Shown piece after piece: positions 52,764 through 61,903 of a stretch of DNA of 64,000 bases. Numbering within the stretch: the stretch's first letter is position 1; each line of letters starts with the position of its first letter. The notes under the pieces are model-generated. The model searched no databases. It had not been told where the DNA came from and saw only the letters and a program-made list of their open reading frames with translations. The position numbers were made by a program, and so were the translations under genes. The stretch comes from Saccharothrix luteola. GTDB taxonomy: Bacteria; Actinomycetota; Actinomycetes; Mycobacteriales; Pseudonocardiaceae. The stretch is taken from NCBI RefSeq assembly GCF_020859565.1, contig NZ_JAJHUO010000001.1, positions 229,014 to 293,013 on the forward strand, in the 5' to 3' direction.

Positions 52764-53494
52764 AGATCGCTGTCATCGGCGGGACCGGGCTCATCGGATC
52801 GCAGGTGGTCGAGATCCTGAACGCGAGCGGGCACGAGGCGGTGCCGCACTCGCCGTCCACCGGTCTGGACCTGCTCAGCGGGCAGGGTCTGCCCCAGGCC
52901 CTCGAAGGGGCCGACGTCGTCGTCAACCTGACGAACTCGCCGACCTTCGACGACGCCTCGCCCGCGTTCTTCCAGAAGACCATGGACACCCTGCTCGCGG
53001 CCGCCGAGGCCGCCGGCGTCGGCCACGCGGTCATCCTCTCGATCGTGGGCGTCGACCAGGTGCCGGACCTGGCCTACTACCGCGCCAAGGTGCTCCAGGA
53101 GGACATCCTCAAGGCCGGCCCCGTGCCGTACTCGATCGTGCGCGCCACGCAGTTCTTCGAGTTCATCGACGCCGTGCTGTCCTGGACCTCCGACGAGAAC
53201 ACCGTCCGCCTGCCCGCCACGCCCGTCCAGCCCATCGCCGCGGCCGATGTCGCCCGGGCGGTGGCGGACGTCAGTGCGGGCGCGCCGCTGCGGGGCGTCC
53301 GCGAGGTCGCCGGTCCCGAGGTCTTCACGCTCGACGAGTTGGGCCGGATCACCCTCGCCGCCCGCGGTGACCAGCGCGCCGTCGTCACCGACGACGGCGC
53401 CGGCATGTTCGCCGCCGTCCCGGGCGACGTCCTCGTCGCCAAGGACGACGCCGTCGTCGCCGGGACCACCTATCGGGACTGGCTCGCGCGCTGA
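52760..53494 (+). CDS. NmrA/SDR-type NAD(P)-binding protein, first paralogue
   Basis: A 244-residue atypical short-chain dehydrogenase. The dinucleotide loop is AVIGGTGLIGSQVV (4-17). The segment PVPYSIVRATQFFEFIDAVL is characteristic of NmrA-like 'epimerases' found beside ECF41 sigma genes. It shares close similarity with the protein at 56350-57108. It is coupled to the cupin by a 4-bp overlap. Its substrate is unknown. A terminator follows 8 bp after the stop. Confidence 0.88.
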   Translation: MKIAVIGGTGLIGSQVVEILNASGHEAVPHSPSTGLDLLSGQGLPQALEGADVVVNLTNSPTFDDASPAFFQKTMDTLLAAAEAAGVGHAVILSIVGVDQVPDLAYYRAKVLQEDILKAGPVPYSIVRATQFFEFIDAVLSWTSDENTVRLPATPVQPIAAADVARAVADVSAGAPLRGVREVAGPEVFTLDELGRITLAARGDQRAVVTDDGAGMFAAVPGDVLVAKDDAVVAGTTYRDWLAR

Positions 53495-53502
53495 CGGGAC
53501 CG

Positions 53503-53530
53503 GGCCCGCACGGCAGTGGTCGTGCGGGCC
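53503..53530. terminator. Terminator between convergent operons
   Basis: A perfect 10-bp stem (53503-53512 with 53521-53530) lies between the NmrA stop and the SnoaL-like stop on the other strand. Confidence 0.65.
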
Positions 53531-53534
53531 GGCG

Positions 53535-53889
53535 TCAACGGCGGTGCCGGCCACCCAGCTTGGCCGGGTCGAGCACGATCCACAGGTCGCCGACCTCGGC
53601 GTCGGTCTCCCGGACGGCGACCACCGCGACGGCACGGCCCGCGTGGCGCAGTGCCGGCCCGGCGCGGCCGTTGACCGACTCGATGGTCAGCTCGGTGTCC
53701 GGTCGCCCGCACAGCACGGCCGTGACCAGCGGGACACGTCGTCCGCGCCGTGGACGGCCCCCTCGGCGCGGGCACCCGGCCACCGCTGTCGCACACGGCG
53801 ACGGCGTCGGCGCCCAAGGCGGCCCGGACGGCGTCGGCGTCGCCCCGCAGGCACGCCTCGGCGAACCCGCGCACGACGCCGTCGACCAC
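53535..53889 (-). pseudogene. Stand-alone SnoaL-like domain related to the ECF41 C-terminus, frameshifted
   Basis: The first part (GVVRGFAEACLRGDADAVRA, then VAVCDSGGRVPAPR) begins at GTG 53889, two bases after the sigma-factor stop. Around 53776 the frame shifts to give AVHGADDVSR, and around 53735 it shifts back to LVTAVLCGRPDTELTIESVN and the end DLWIVLDPAKLGGRHRR. DSGGR and LDPAKL correspond to the DGGGR and NPDKL motifs of the ECF41 regulatory domain. The gene would encode a free copy of that domain. Two opposite one-base shifts could be real decay or sequencing errors. Confidence 0.7.
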
Positions 53890-53891
53890 GC

Positions 53892-54860
53892 TCAGCCCAT
53901 CCGCAGTCGCCGGCGGCGACCGGGCACCCCGGTGACCGTCACTTCGGACGAGGGGACCGCGTCGGACACCGCCGTGAGCTTCTCGGGGTTGAGCATCCAC
54001 AGCACCTGGTCGATGCCTTCGGCCGTGGTGCTGACCGCGACCACGCCGAACTCGACCCCGTCGCGCACCAGCACGGCGGAGACCTGCCCGTTAGCGCTCG
54101 CCCACCGCGTGTCGACGTCGTCCCAGAACCAGGTGGAGAACGCGCCCAGGAACTGCGCCACGGCGGGCCGGCCCACGATCGTCTTCCGGGCGACGCCCAT
54201 CCTCCCGTTGCCGTCGGACACGCTGGTCACGTCCGGCGAGAAGAGCCGCTCCAGCGCGGCCATGTCGCCGGTGCGGGCGGCGGCGATGAACGTGGTCAGC
54301 AGCTCCCGCTGCGCGTCGGGGGTCGCCGGCGTGCGCCGTTCGCCCGTCATGTGCCTGCGCGCCCGGCTGACCAGCTGGCGCACCGCGGGCTGGGTCGACT
54401 GGAGGATGTCGGCGACCTGCGCGTACGGGTAGTCGAAGGCCTCGCGCAGCACGTACGCGGCGCGTTCGTTGGGGGTGAGCTTCTCCATCAGCATCAGGGC
54501 CGCGAACTCCAGGGCCTCGCCGCGTTCGGCGCCCAGGTACGGGTCCGCGCTCGTGTCGACGGGTTCGGGCAGCCACGGCCCGACGTACGTCTCGCGCCGC
54601 ACCCTCGCCGACTGGAGTGCGTTGATCGCGAGCCTGGTCGTGGTCGTGGCCAGGAACGCACTCGGGTTGACCACCTGCGTGCGGTCGCACGTCTGCCACC
54701 GCACCCAGACGTCCTGCACCAGGTCCTCGGCCTCGGTGACGCTGCTGAGCATGCGGTAGGCGATCCCGAACAGGCGTGGCCGGACGTCGGTGAAGGTCGC
54801 CGCGGCCTGCTCCAGGTCGTCCGTTCCCGCCGGCTCGGGGGTCACACCGGAATCCGTCAA
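53892..54860 (-). CDS. sigJ: ECF41-family RNA polymerase sigma factor (SigJ-like)
   Basis: A 322-residue extracytoplasmic-function sigma factor. Region 2 is about 25-95 (ARPRLFGIAYRMLSS-like block, EDLVQDVWVRW), and region 4 is about 125-180 (LTPNERAAYVLREAFDYPYA, QPAVRQLVSRARRH). The linker has the WLPEP hallmark (GPWLPEP). The C-terminal SnoaL-like domain (about 190-310) contains DGNGR and NPEKL, matching the DGGGR and NPDKL motifs that define ECF41. This domain acts as a built-in regulator instead of an anti-sigma factor. Nearby genes carry four matching promoters. Its own promoter region holds the plus-strand P2, but no clear match facing itself was seen. Confidence 0.92.
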   Translation of the reverse strand: MTDSGVTPEPAGTDDLEQAAATFTDVRPRLFGIAYRMLSSVTEAEDLVQDVWVRWQTCDRTQVVNPSAFLATTTTRLAINALQSARVRRETYVGPWLPEPVDTSADPYLGAERGEALEFAALMLMEKLTPNERAAYVLREAFDYPYAQVADILQSTQPAVRQLVSRARRHMTGERRTPATPDAQRELLTTFIAAARTGDMAALERLFSPDVTSVSDGNGRMGVARKTIVGRPAVAQFLGAFSTWFWDDVDTRWASANGQVSAVLVRDGVEFGVVAVSTTAEGIDQVLWMLNPEKLTAVSDAVPSSEVTVTGVPGRRRRLRMG

Positions 54861-54952
54861 CCGTCGCCTCCGTGGCCGTTCGTGCTGGTTCCCGCGGTTC
54901 CCGAACGTACCCCTCCGCCTCGTGACCGGCCGTCGGCCCAGGTCCGATCTTC

Positions 54953-54979
54953 GTCACAACCGGGTGGCCCGTCCGGTCT
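54953..54979 (+). promoter_or_regulatory. ECF41-type promoter P2
   Basis: GTCACAAC, ten bases, GTCCGGTCT, ending 30 bp before the LtrA start at 55010. The spacing is identical to P1 and P3. Confidence 0.8.
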
Positions 54980-55009
54980 CACGGGGTGACCGAGAGAAGA
55001 GGGGACAGC

Positions 55010-56209
55010 ATGAGGACCGTCGACATCCGCGTCCGGATGAGCGCGCGCTCGATCGAGGAGCCCAACCGCGTCGCCACCCGGCTGGAGTTGTTGTTCGACC
55101 TGATGTTCGTCGTCGCGGTGGCGAGTGCCGTCAGCCAGTTGGCGCACGCGATCGAGGCCGGTCACGCGTCGTCGGGCGTGATGCCCTTCCTCCAGGTCTT
55201 CTTCGCGATCTGGTGGGCGTGGATGAACTTCACGTGGTTCGCCTCGGCCTACGACACCGACGACGTGGTCTTCCGGTTGATGGCCATGCTCCAGATGGCC
55301 GGTGTGCTCGTCCTCGCCGCCGGGGTGCCCTCGGCCACCGAAGGCGATCTCCGGACGGTGACGCTGGGTTACCTCCTCATGCGGATGGCGCTCGTCGCGC
55401 AGTGGGTGCGAGTGGCGATCGAGGACCCGGCGAGCAGGCGCACGGCGCTGCGTTACGCGGTGGGCATCGCCGTCGCGCAGGCCGGCTGGCTGGTGCGGCT
55501 CGTGCTGGTGGAGTCCGGTGTGCTCACCGGCGGCTGGCTGCTGCCCGCCTTCGCCGCGCTCGTGCTGGTCGAGCTGGTGGTGCCGCCGTGGGCGGAGCGC
55601 GGGGGGCCGACGACCTGGCACCCGCACCACATCGCCGAGCGGTACGGCCTGTTCACGATCATCCTCTTCGGCGAGAGCGTGTTCGCCGCGTCGACCGGTG
55701 TCGACGTCGCGGTGCGGGAGGGGTGGACGTGGTCGCTGACCGTGGTCGCCGGATCGGCGCTGGTGCTGATGTTCGCGCTGTGGTGGCTGTACTCGCTGGA
55801 GCCGGGCGGCGAGGCGCTGGCCACGCTGCGGCACCGGTCGTACCTGTGGGGCTACGGCCACTTCGGGCTGTTCGCGGCGCTCGCCGCCCTCGGCGCCGGG
55901 CTGGAGGTCGCCGTGGCGCACGCCGGGCACCACGCCGCGATCTCGCCGGTCACAGCGGGTCACGCGGTGGCGGTGCCGGCCGCCGGGTTCCTGGTGCTGC
56001 TGTGGGTGGTGCACGCGCCGTTCGTCCGGCGGTCGGTCGTCCGGCACACCGGTCCGCTGGTCGGCGCCGCGGCCGTCGTGCTCTCGCCGACGGCGGCGCC
56101 GGCCGTGGGGTTGGCCGGCACCGTGGCCCTGATCGCGGCGGTGTGCGTCGTCGTCACCGCGTCGACCGTCGTATCCCATCGGCGGAGGGATGTGGAGCTG
56201 AGGGCGTAG
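55010..56209 (+). CDS. LtrA-family low-temperature-requirement membrane protein
   Basis: A 399-residue integral membrane protein with about ten to twelve helices. The conserved N-terminus RLELLFDLMFVVAVASAVSQL, the FAIWWAWMNFTWFASAYDTDD block and ERYGLFTIILFGESVFA are diagnostic of LtrA. The biochemical role of the family is unknown; it was named for cold sensitivity of a Listeria mutant. ATG 55010 is preferred over GTG 54986 because the promoter -10 ends at 54979 and AGAGGGGAC gives a good ribosome binding site. It is driven by the ECF41-type promoter P2. Confidence 0.88.
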   Translation: MRTVDIRVRMSARSIEEPNRVATRLELLFDLMFVVAVASAVSQLAHAIEAGHASSGVMPFLQVFFAIWWAWMNFTWFASAYDTDDVVFRLMAMLQMAGVLVLAAGVPSATEGDLRTVTLGYLLMRMALVAQWVRVAIEDPASRRTALRYAVGIAVAQAGWLVRLVLVESGVLTGGWLLPAFAALVLVELVVPPWAERGGPTTWHPHHIAERYGLFTIILFGESVFAASTGVDVAVREGWTWSLTVVAGSALVLMFALWWLYSLEPGGEALATLRHRSYLWGYGHFGLFAALAALGAGLEVAVAHAGHHAAISPVTAGHAVAVPAAGFLVLLWVVHAPFVRRSVVRHTGPLVGAAAVVLSPTAAPAVGLAGTVALIAAVCVVVTASTVVSHRRRDVELRA

Positions 56210-56267
56210 TGCTCCTCCGCGGAACCCGATGGACCGGTGCGTCGGTTTGTGACGCGCGTCGCGCGGT

Positions 56268-56294
56268 GTCACAACGGGAAGGGCTGTCCGGTCT
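56268..56294 (+). promoter_or_regulatory. ECF41-type promoter P3
   Basis: TGTCACAAC (from 56267), ten bases, GTCCGGTCT. It lies 55 bp before the second NmrA-like gene and has the complete TGTCACA of the published ECF41 consensus. Confidence 0.85.
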
Positions 56295-56349
56295 CAGCTG
56301 TGACCGAGGTTCCCGGGCCGGCCGGGTACCGCAGCCCGAAAGGCTCGTC

Positions 56350-57108
56350 ATGAAGATCGTCGTCATCGGTGGTTCCGGTCTGATCGGCTCCAAACTCGTG
56401 CGCAAGCTGGGCGAACACGGGCACGAGGCGGTTCCCGCGTCGCCTGATTCCGGGGTGGACGCGCTGACCGGGGAGGGCTTGGACGAGGTGCTGGCAGGCG
56501 CCCAGGTCGTGGTCGACGTCTCCAACTCGCCGTCGTTCGCCGACGAGGCCGTGATGAACTTCTTCCGCACCTCGACCGGAAACCTGCTCGCCGCCGAGGA
56601 GAAGGCGGGTGTGGGTCACCACGTGGCGCTGTCGGTGGTGGGCACCGAACGGCTCGCCGACAGCGGTTACATGCGGGCGAAGGTCGTGCAGGAGCAGTTG
56701 ATCAAGGACTCGGGACTGCCGTACTCGCTCGTGCACGCGACCCAGTTCTTCGAGTTCGTGCGGAGCATCGCCCAGGCGGCCACGGACGGGAACACCGTGC
56801 GCCTGTCCGACGCCCTGATCCAGCCGATGGCGGGCGACGACGTGGCGAGCGCCCTCGGTCGCACCGCCGTGGGGGCACCGCTCAACGGCATGATCGAGGT
56901 GGCGGGCCCCGAGCAGTTCGGCCTCGACGAGCTGATCCGCAAGGGGCTCGCGTTCCAGGGTGACCCGCGCGAGGTGGTGACCGACCCGGACGCACGCTAC
57001 TTCGGTGCCCTGTTGGAGAAGGGCACCCTGCTGCCGGGCCCCGACGCGCGGCTGTCGACCACCCGGTTCGAGGAGTGGCTGCCGCTGAACCCGCCGCCGG
57101 CGAAGTAG
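56350..57108 (+). CDS. NmrA/SDR-type NAD(P)-binding protein, second paralogue
   Basis: A 252-residue atypical SDR with the dinucleotide loop VVIGGSGLIGSKLV (4-17) and LPYSLVHATQFFEFVRSIAQ. It is clearly paralogous to the protein at 52760-53494; both begin MKI-VIGG-GLIGS. An ECF41-type promoter is upstream. The FAD-dependent oxidoreductase starts 7 bp after its stop, forming an operon. The pair may supply and remove a common redox substrate. The function is unknown. Confidence 0.88.
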   Translation: MKIVVIGGSGLIGSKLVRKLGEHGHEAVPASPDSGVDALTGEGLDEVLAGAQVVVDVSNSPSFADEAVMNFFRTSTGNLLAAEEKAGVGHHVALSVVGTERLADSGYMRAKVVQEQLIKDSGLPYSLVHATQFFEFVRSIAQAATDGNTVRLSDALIQPMAGDDVASALGRTAVGAPLNGMIEVAGPEQFGLDELIRKGLAFQGDPREVVTDPDARYFGALLEKGTLLPGPDARLSTTRFEEWLPLNPPPAK

Positions 57109-57115
57109 GCGACTC

Positions 57116-58846
57116 GTGAACCACACCGAGCACCAGATCGCGACGTCCGTCCTCGTCATCGGCACGGGCGGGGCGGGGCTGCGCGCCGCCATCGAACTCG
57201 CGGAGCGCGGTGTCGACGTGCTCGCGGTCGGCAAACGACCGAAGTCGGACGCGCACACCACGCTCGCCGCCGGTGGCATCAACGCGGCGCTGGCGACGAT
57301 GGACCCGGAAGACTCGTGGCAGCAGCACGCGGCGGACACCCTCAGGGAGAGCTACCTGCTGGCCGACCCCGAGACCGTGCGGATCGTGACCGAGAACGCC
57401 GCCCGGGGCATCGAAGACCTCGAGCGCTACGGGATGCCCTTCGCGCGCGAGGCCGACGGGAAGATCTCGCAGCGGTTCTTCGGCGCCCACACCCACCGCC
57501 GCACCGCGTTCGCCGGCGACTACACCGGACTGGAGATCCAACGCACACTGGTCAACCGGGCGGCACAGCTCGACATCCCGATCCTCGACACGGTCTACAT
57601 CACGCGGATCCTGGTGCGCGACAACGTCGTCTTCGGTGCTTACGGGTTCGACCTCGAAGACGGCAAGCGGTACGTGATCCACGCCGACGCGGTGATCCTC
57701 GCGGCAGGTGGGCACACCCGCATCTGGCGCCGCACGTCGTCCCGGCGGGACGAGAACACCGGCGACTCCTTCCGGCTCGCGGTGCTGGCCGGTGGCCGCA
57801 TCCGGGACGCCGAACTCGTCCAGTTCCACCCGTCGGGTCTCATCGCGCCGGAGAACGCGTCGGGCACGCTCGTGTCCGAGGCGGCACGTGGAGAAGGCGG
57901 GGTGCTGCGCAACGCGTCGGGCGAGCGGTTCATGTCCCGGTACGACCCCGAACGGATGGAGCTGTCCACTCGCGACCGGGTGGCGCTGGCGGCGTACACC
58001 GAGATCAAAGAAGGGCGGGGCACGCCCGCCGGCGGCGTGTGGCTCGACGTCTCGCACCTGCCCAGGGACACGATCATGCGCCGGCTCCCCCGGGTCTACC
58101 AGACCCTGCTCGAGCTCCAGATGCTCGACATCACCCGGGAACCGATCGAGATCGCGCCCACGGCGCACTACTCGATGGGCGGTGTCTGGGTGCGGTCGGA
58201 GGACCACAGCACCGGTGTCGAGGGCCTGTACGCCGTCGGCGAGGCGGCGAGCGGCCTGCACGGCGCGAACCGGCTCGGCGGGAACTCGTTGATCGAGCTT
58301 CTGGTCTACGGCCGCATCGTCGGTGAGGCCGCCGCGCGCTACTCGCACGGGCTGGGAGCGCAGCGGCGGTCGTCGGCGGCGACGGCGGAGGCGAGCACCG
58401 AGGTCGACGAGCTGCTGGCCGCCGACGGTCCGGAGAACGTGCGCGCGCTGCAGCGCACGTTGCGCAACACCATGACCGAACACGCCGGCGTGGTGCGTGA
58501 CGAGACCGGCTTGCGGAAAGGACTGGCCGAACTCGACGACCTCGAGCACCGCGTGGCGGACGTGGGCGTGCACCCCGACCTCGCCGGTTTCCACGACCTC
58601 GCGCACGCGTTCGACCTCAAGGCCGCGGTCGTGGCCGCACGCGCCACCCTCGAATCGGCACTCGAACGCCGTGAGACGCGCGGCTGCCACAACCGTTCCG
58701 ATCACCCGGAACTCGACGAGTCGCTCCGGGTGAACCTGGTCTGGTCGGGGCCGGGGCGGATCGAACGCGAAGGGCTGCCACCGATCGCGGACGAGATCGC
58801 CTCTCTCATGCGCGAGGTGTCCACTGTCGGCAAGCTCGTCGAGTGA
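57116..58846 (+). CDS. FAD-dependent succinate dehydrogenase/fumarate reductase-like flavoprotein
   Basis: A 576-residue flavoprotein of the L-aspartate oxidase/SdhA family. The FAD motif is LVIGTGGAGLRAAIELAERG (13-32). HTTLAAGGINAAL is the covalent-FAD-type histidine region. The substrate-site block is ELVQFHPSG followed by SEAARGEGGVLRN, and the C-terminal FAD block is YAVGEAASGLHGANRLGGNS. The C-terminal helical domain (about 440-560) is complete. No membrane anchor or iron-sulfur subunit is adjacent. GTG 57116 was chosen. It is co-transcribed with the NmrA-like gene, from the ECF41-type promoter P3. Confidence 0.86.
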   Translation: MNHTEHQIATSVLVIGTGGAGLRAAIELAERGVDVLAVGKRPKSDAHTTLAAGGINAALATMDPEDSWQQHAADTLRESYLLADPETVRIVTENAARGIEDLERYGMPFAREADGKISQRFFGAHTHRRTAFAGDYTGLEIQRTLVNRAAQLDIPILDTVYITRILVRDNVVFGAYGFDLEDGKRYVIHADAVILAAGGHTRIWRRTSSRRDENTGDSFRLAVLAGGRIRDAELVQFHPSGLIAPENASGTLVSEAARGEGGVLRNASGERFMSRYDPERMELSTRDRVALAAYTEIKEGRGTPAGGVWLDVSHLPRDTIMRRLPRVYQTLLELQMLDITREPIEIAPTAHYSMGGVWVRSEDHSTGVEGLYAVGEAASGLHGANRLGGNSLIELLVYGRIVGEAAARYSHGLGAQRRSSAATAEASTEVDELLAADGPENVRALQRTLRNTMTEHAGVVRDETGLRKGLAELDDLEHRVADVGVHPDLAGFHDLAHAFDLKAAVVAARATLESALERRETRGCHNRSDHPELDESLRVNLVWSGPGRIEREGLPPIADEIASLMREVSTVGKLVE

Positions 58847-58871
58847 ACCGCTGACACGCCGTCACACGGGT

Positions 58872-58901
58872 GAGGTCCCCGGCAGCGCCGCCGGGGGCCT
58901 C
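58872..58901 (+). terminator. Terminator after the flavoprotein gene
   Basis: A 12-bp stem with one mismatch (58872-58883 with 58890-58901) begins 25 nt after the stop. Confidence 0.6.
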
Positions 58902-58981
58902 GCGGCAACCGGGCCGCCCTGGCGAACCGAGATCCACGATGGACCCCGACGGACTTCCCACCGGAAGCGTTTCGGACCAGG

Positions 58982-61777
58982 ATGGCTCCGGTCGTGAATC
59001 CCGTCCGACCGGTTCAGGTCTACCGCAGCGAGGCAACAGTGGCGTTTCGAGGGCATGTCGGGCTGGTCGGGCGGGAATCGGAATGCGCTCTCCTCGATCA
59101 GACCGTGGCGGCCGTCCGCACGGGTGAGAGCCGCGTGCTCGTGGTGCACGGCGCGCCCGGGGTCGGGAAGTCGGCTCTGCTCGGGCACGTGGAGCGCTCG
59201 GCGACGGGCACGCGGGTGCTGCGGGCGGTCGGTGTCGAGTCCGAGATGGAGTTGGCGTTCGCCACCTTGCACCAGTTGTGCGCGCCGCTGCTCGATCGGC
59301 TGAAGAACCTCCCCGCACTCCAGCGCGACGCCCTCGAAACGGTGTTCGGGATGCGGGCGGGCACCCCGCCGGAACGCTTCCTGGTCGGGCTGGCGGTGCT
59401 GAGCCTGCTGTCGGACGCCTCCGAGGAGAGCCCCGTGCTGTGCGTGGTCGACGACGCGCAGTGGATGGACCGGGCGTCGGCGCAGGTCCTCGGCTTCGTG
59501 GCCCGCCGGCTGCTGGCGGAGTCGGTCGCCCTCGTCCTCGCGACCCGCGTCCGGGGCCAGGACCTGCTCGGACTGCCGGAGCTGGAGGTCTCCGGCCTGC
59601 GCAACGCCGACGCCCACGCCCTGCTGAACTCGGCCACCCCCACCGGCCTGGACCAGCACATCCGCGATCGGATCGTGGCCGAGGCCAGGGGCAACCCGCT
59701 CGCCCTGCTGGAGCTGCCGCGCGCGCTGACCGTCACGCAGCTGGCGGGCGGGCTCGGCCTGCTGCACGCCGACGCGCTGCCGAGCCGGATCGAGCAGAGC
59801 TTCCTGGCGCGGATCCAGGGATTGTCCGGGCCGAGCCGGCTGCTCCTGCTGGTCGCCGCCGCCGAGCCGGTCGGCGATCCCACCCTGGTTCGGCGGGCCG
59901 CCGAACGGCTCGGCATCACGCCCGCGACGGCCCTGGACGCCGGGACGGACGGCCTGCTGTCGTTCGACGTGCGCGTGGTCTTCCGCCACCCGCTCGTGCG
60001 GTCGGCCGTGTACCGGTCGGCCACTGAGGAGGACCGCCGCGCGGTGCACCTCGCGTTGGCGGAGGTCACCGACCCGCGGGTCGACCCGGACCGCCGTGCC
60101 TGGCACCTCGCGTCCGCCGCCGCCGGCCCGGACGAGACCGTCGCCGCGGAACTCGAGCGGTCCGCCGACCGCGCGCAGGCACGTGGTGGGCTGGCCGCCG
60201 CGGCCGCCTTCCTGCAACGGTCCGTGGCGCTGACCACCGACACCTCGCGGCGCGCCGAACGTGCCGTGGCGGCGGCCGACGCCAGCGTCCGGGCGGGTGA
60301 CCTGGCGGCCGCGCGGAGGCTCGTCGACATCGCGGAGCTCGACGCGCCGAGCGAGTTCCTCCGCGCGCGAGCCCACCTGGTACGGGGCCGCATCGCGTTC
60401 GCGGCGGGGTTCAACAACGAGGCGCCGCCCGTGTTGCTCGCGGCGGCGCGGCGGCTGGAGCCCTTCGACCCCGATCTCGCGCGGGAGACCTACCTGATCG
60501 CCTGGGGTGCCGCGGCGTGGGGTTCCGCGGACGGCGAGAGCCTCGTGGCGATCTCCCGGGCGATCGGGAGGCTGCCCGCGCGCGAGGGTGGTCCGCGCCC
60601 CATCGACTTGGTGCTCGCGGGCTGTGCGCTGCTCGTCACCGAAGGCGGTGGCGCCGCGGTCACCGCGCTGCGCCGGGCGATGACCGCGCTCGTGGACCTC
60701 CCCGTTCCGGACCTGCTGAAGTGGGGCTGGGCGGCTTGTGGCGTGAGCCCGGCCGTCTGGGACGAGCAGGTCATGTACGAGACGTACGCCAGGGCGGCCG
60801 AGCTGGTGCGCACGGCCGGGATCCTGACCGAGCTCCCCCTCTACCTCGCCTCGTTGGGTGCGGCGACCTCGTTGATCGGCGACTTCGCCGCCGCGGCCGG
60901 GATCGTCTCCGAAGCCGACGCGGTCGCCGCCGCCACCGGTGTCCCGCTCGCGCCGTACACCACGCTCATCCTGACCGCGATGCAGGGCAAGGAGGCCGAG
61001 GCGTCAGCGGTGATCACCGCCACGATCGAGCGGACCGGCACGGACGGCCAGTTGACCGGCGTCACGACCGCCAACTGGGCGGCCGCGGTCCTGTACAACG
61101 GGCTCGCGCGGTACGAGGAAGCACTGTCGGCGGCCCGGGCCAGCACCCGGATCGCCCAGCTGATCGTCTCGGTGTGGGTGCTGCCCGAGCTCGTCGAAGC
61201 GGCCGTGCGCGTGGGCGAGGACAAGACCGCTCACGACGGGCTCGAACGCCTGGCGGACGAGGCGGAGGCGTGCGACACGGACTGGGCTCAGGGGATCCTG
61301 GCCCGGTGCCGGGCCCTGCTGAGCGACCCGATCGCGGCGGACGACCTGTACCGCGAGGCGATCGAGCGGTTGGGCCGGACGTTGTTGCGCCCGGACCTGG
61401 CACGTGCCCACCTGCTGTACGGCGAGTGGCTGCGCCGGCAGTCGCGGCGCGTCGACGCACGCCACCAGTTGCGCACCGCGTACGACATGTTCGTCTCGAT
61501 CGGCATGGCGGCGTTCGCCGAGCGTGCCCGCCGTGAGCTGCTCGCCTGCGGGGAGAAGGTCCGGAAGCGCACCGTCGAAGCGTCGTCGAGCGACGAGCTG
61601 ACGCCGCAGGAGAGGCAGATCGCGTTGCTCGTCCGGGAAGGCCTGTCCAACCCGGAGGTGGGCGCGCGGCTCTTCCTCAGCCCGCGGACGGTCGAGTGGC
61701 ACCTCCGGAAGATCTTCACCAAGCTCTCGATCACCTCCCGGCGGCAGCTCCGCGAGGTCTTGCCGCGCAACGCCTGA
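58982..61777 (+). CDS. LuxR-family regulator with AAA ATPase (LAL type)
   Basis: A 931-residue transcriptional regulator. The N-terminal ATPase starts with GLVGRESECALLDQTVAAVR, Walker A is GAPGVGKSA (about 57-65), and Walker B is VLCVVDDAQWMDRASAQVL. A long helical/TPR middle follows (about 370-850). The LuxR helix-turn-helix is at about 868-925: ELTPQERQIALLVREGLSNP, ARLFLSPRTVEWHLRKIFTK. LAL regulators often activate secondary-metabolite or catabolic genes. The start is uncertain: ATG 58982 has no clear ribosome binding site, and GTG 59042 is an alternative. No ECF41-type promoter precedes it. Confidence 0.9.
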   Translation: MAPVVNPVRPVQVYRSEATVAFRGHVGLVGRESECALLDQTVAAVRTGESRVLVVHGAPGVGKSALLGHVERSATGTRVLRAVGVESEMELAFATLHQLCAPLLDRLKNLPALQRDALETVFGMRAGTPPERFLVGLAVLSLLSDASEESPVLCVVDDAQWMDRASAQVLGFVARRLLAESVALVLATRVRGQDLLGLPELEVSGLRNADAHALLNSATPTGLDQHIRDRIVAEARGNPLALLELPRALTVTQLAGGLGLLHADALPSRIEQSFLARIQGLSGPSRLLLLVAAAEPVGDPTLVRRAAERLGITPATALDAGTDGLLSFDVRVVFRHPLVRSAVYRSATEEDRRAVHLALAEVTDPRVDPDRRAWHLASAAAGPDETVAAELERSADRAQARGGLAAAAAFLQRSVALTTDTSRRAERAVAAADASVRAGDLAAARRLVDIAELDAPSEFLRARAHLVRGRIAFAAGFNNEAPPVLLAAARRLEPFDPDLARETYLIAWGAAAWGSADGESLVAISRAIGRLPAREGGPRPIDLVLAGCALLVTEGGGAAVTALRRAMTALVDLPVPDLLKWGWAACGVSPAVWDEQVMYETYARAAELVRTAGILTELPLYLASLGAATSLIGDFAAAAGIVSEADAVAAATGVPLAPYTTLILTAMQGKEAEASAVITATIERTGTDGQLTGVTTANWAAAVLYNGLARYEEALSAARASTRIAQLIVSVWVLPELVEAAVRVGEDKTAHDGLERLADEAEACDTDWAQGILARCRALLSDPIAADDLYREAIERLGRTLLRPDLARAHLLYGEWLRRQSRRVDARHQLRTAYDMFVSIGMAAFAERARRELLACGEKVRKRTVEASSSDELTPQERQIALLVREGLSNPEVGARLFLSPRTVEWHLRKIFTKLSITSRRQLREVLPRNA

Positions 61778-61788
61778 ACCCGTGGCGC

Positions 61789-61814
61789 GTCCCTGGTCCC
61801 CGTGGACCAGGGAC
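61789..61814 (+). terminator. Hairpin after the LuxR gene
   Basis: A perfect 11-bp stem (61789-61799 with 61804-61814) and 4-nt loop, 11 nt after the stop. GTCCCTGG recurs once more at 61816. No T-run follows. Confidence 0.55.
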
Positions 61815-61903
61815 AGTCCCTGGGGCCACTCGGCGGCCCGACGCGCGAGCCTGGACACGTCGGCACCCCGTGCCGTCCTCGACCCCGGGGAAGTGAGGCA
61901 GTC

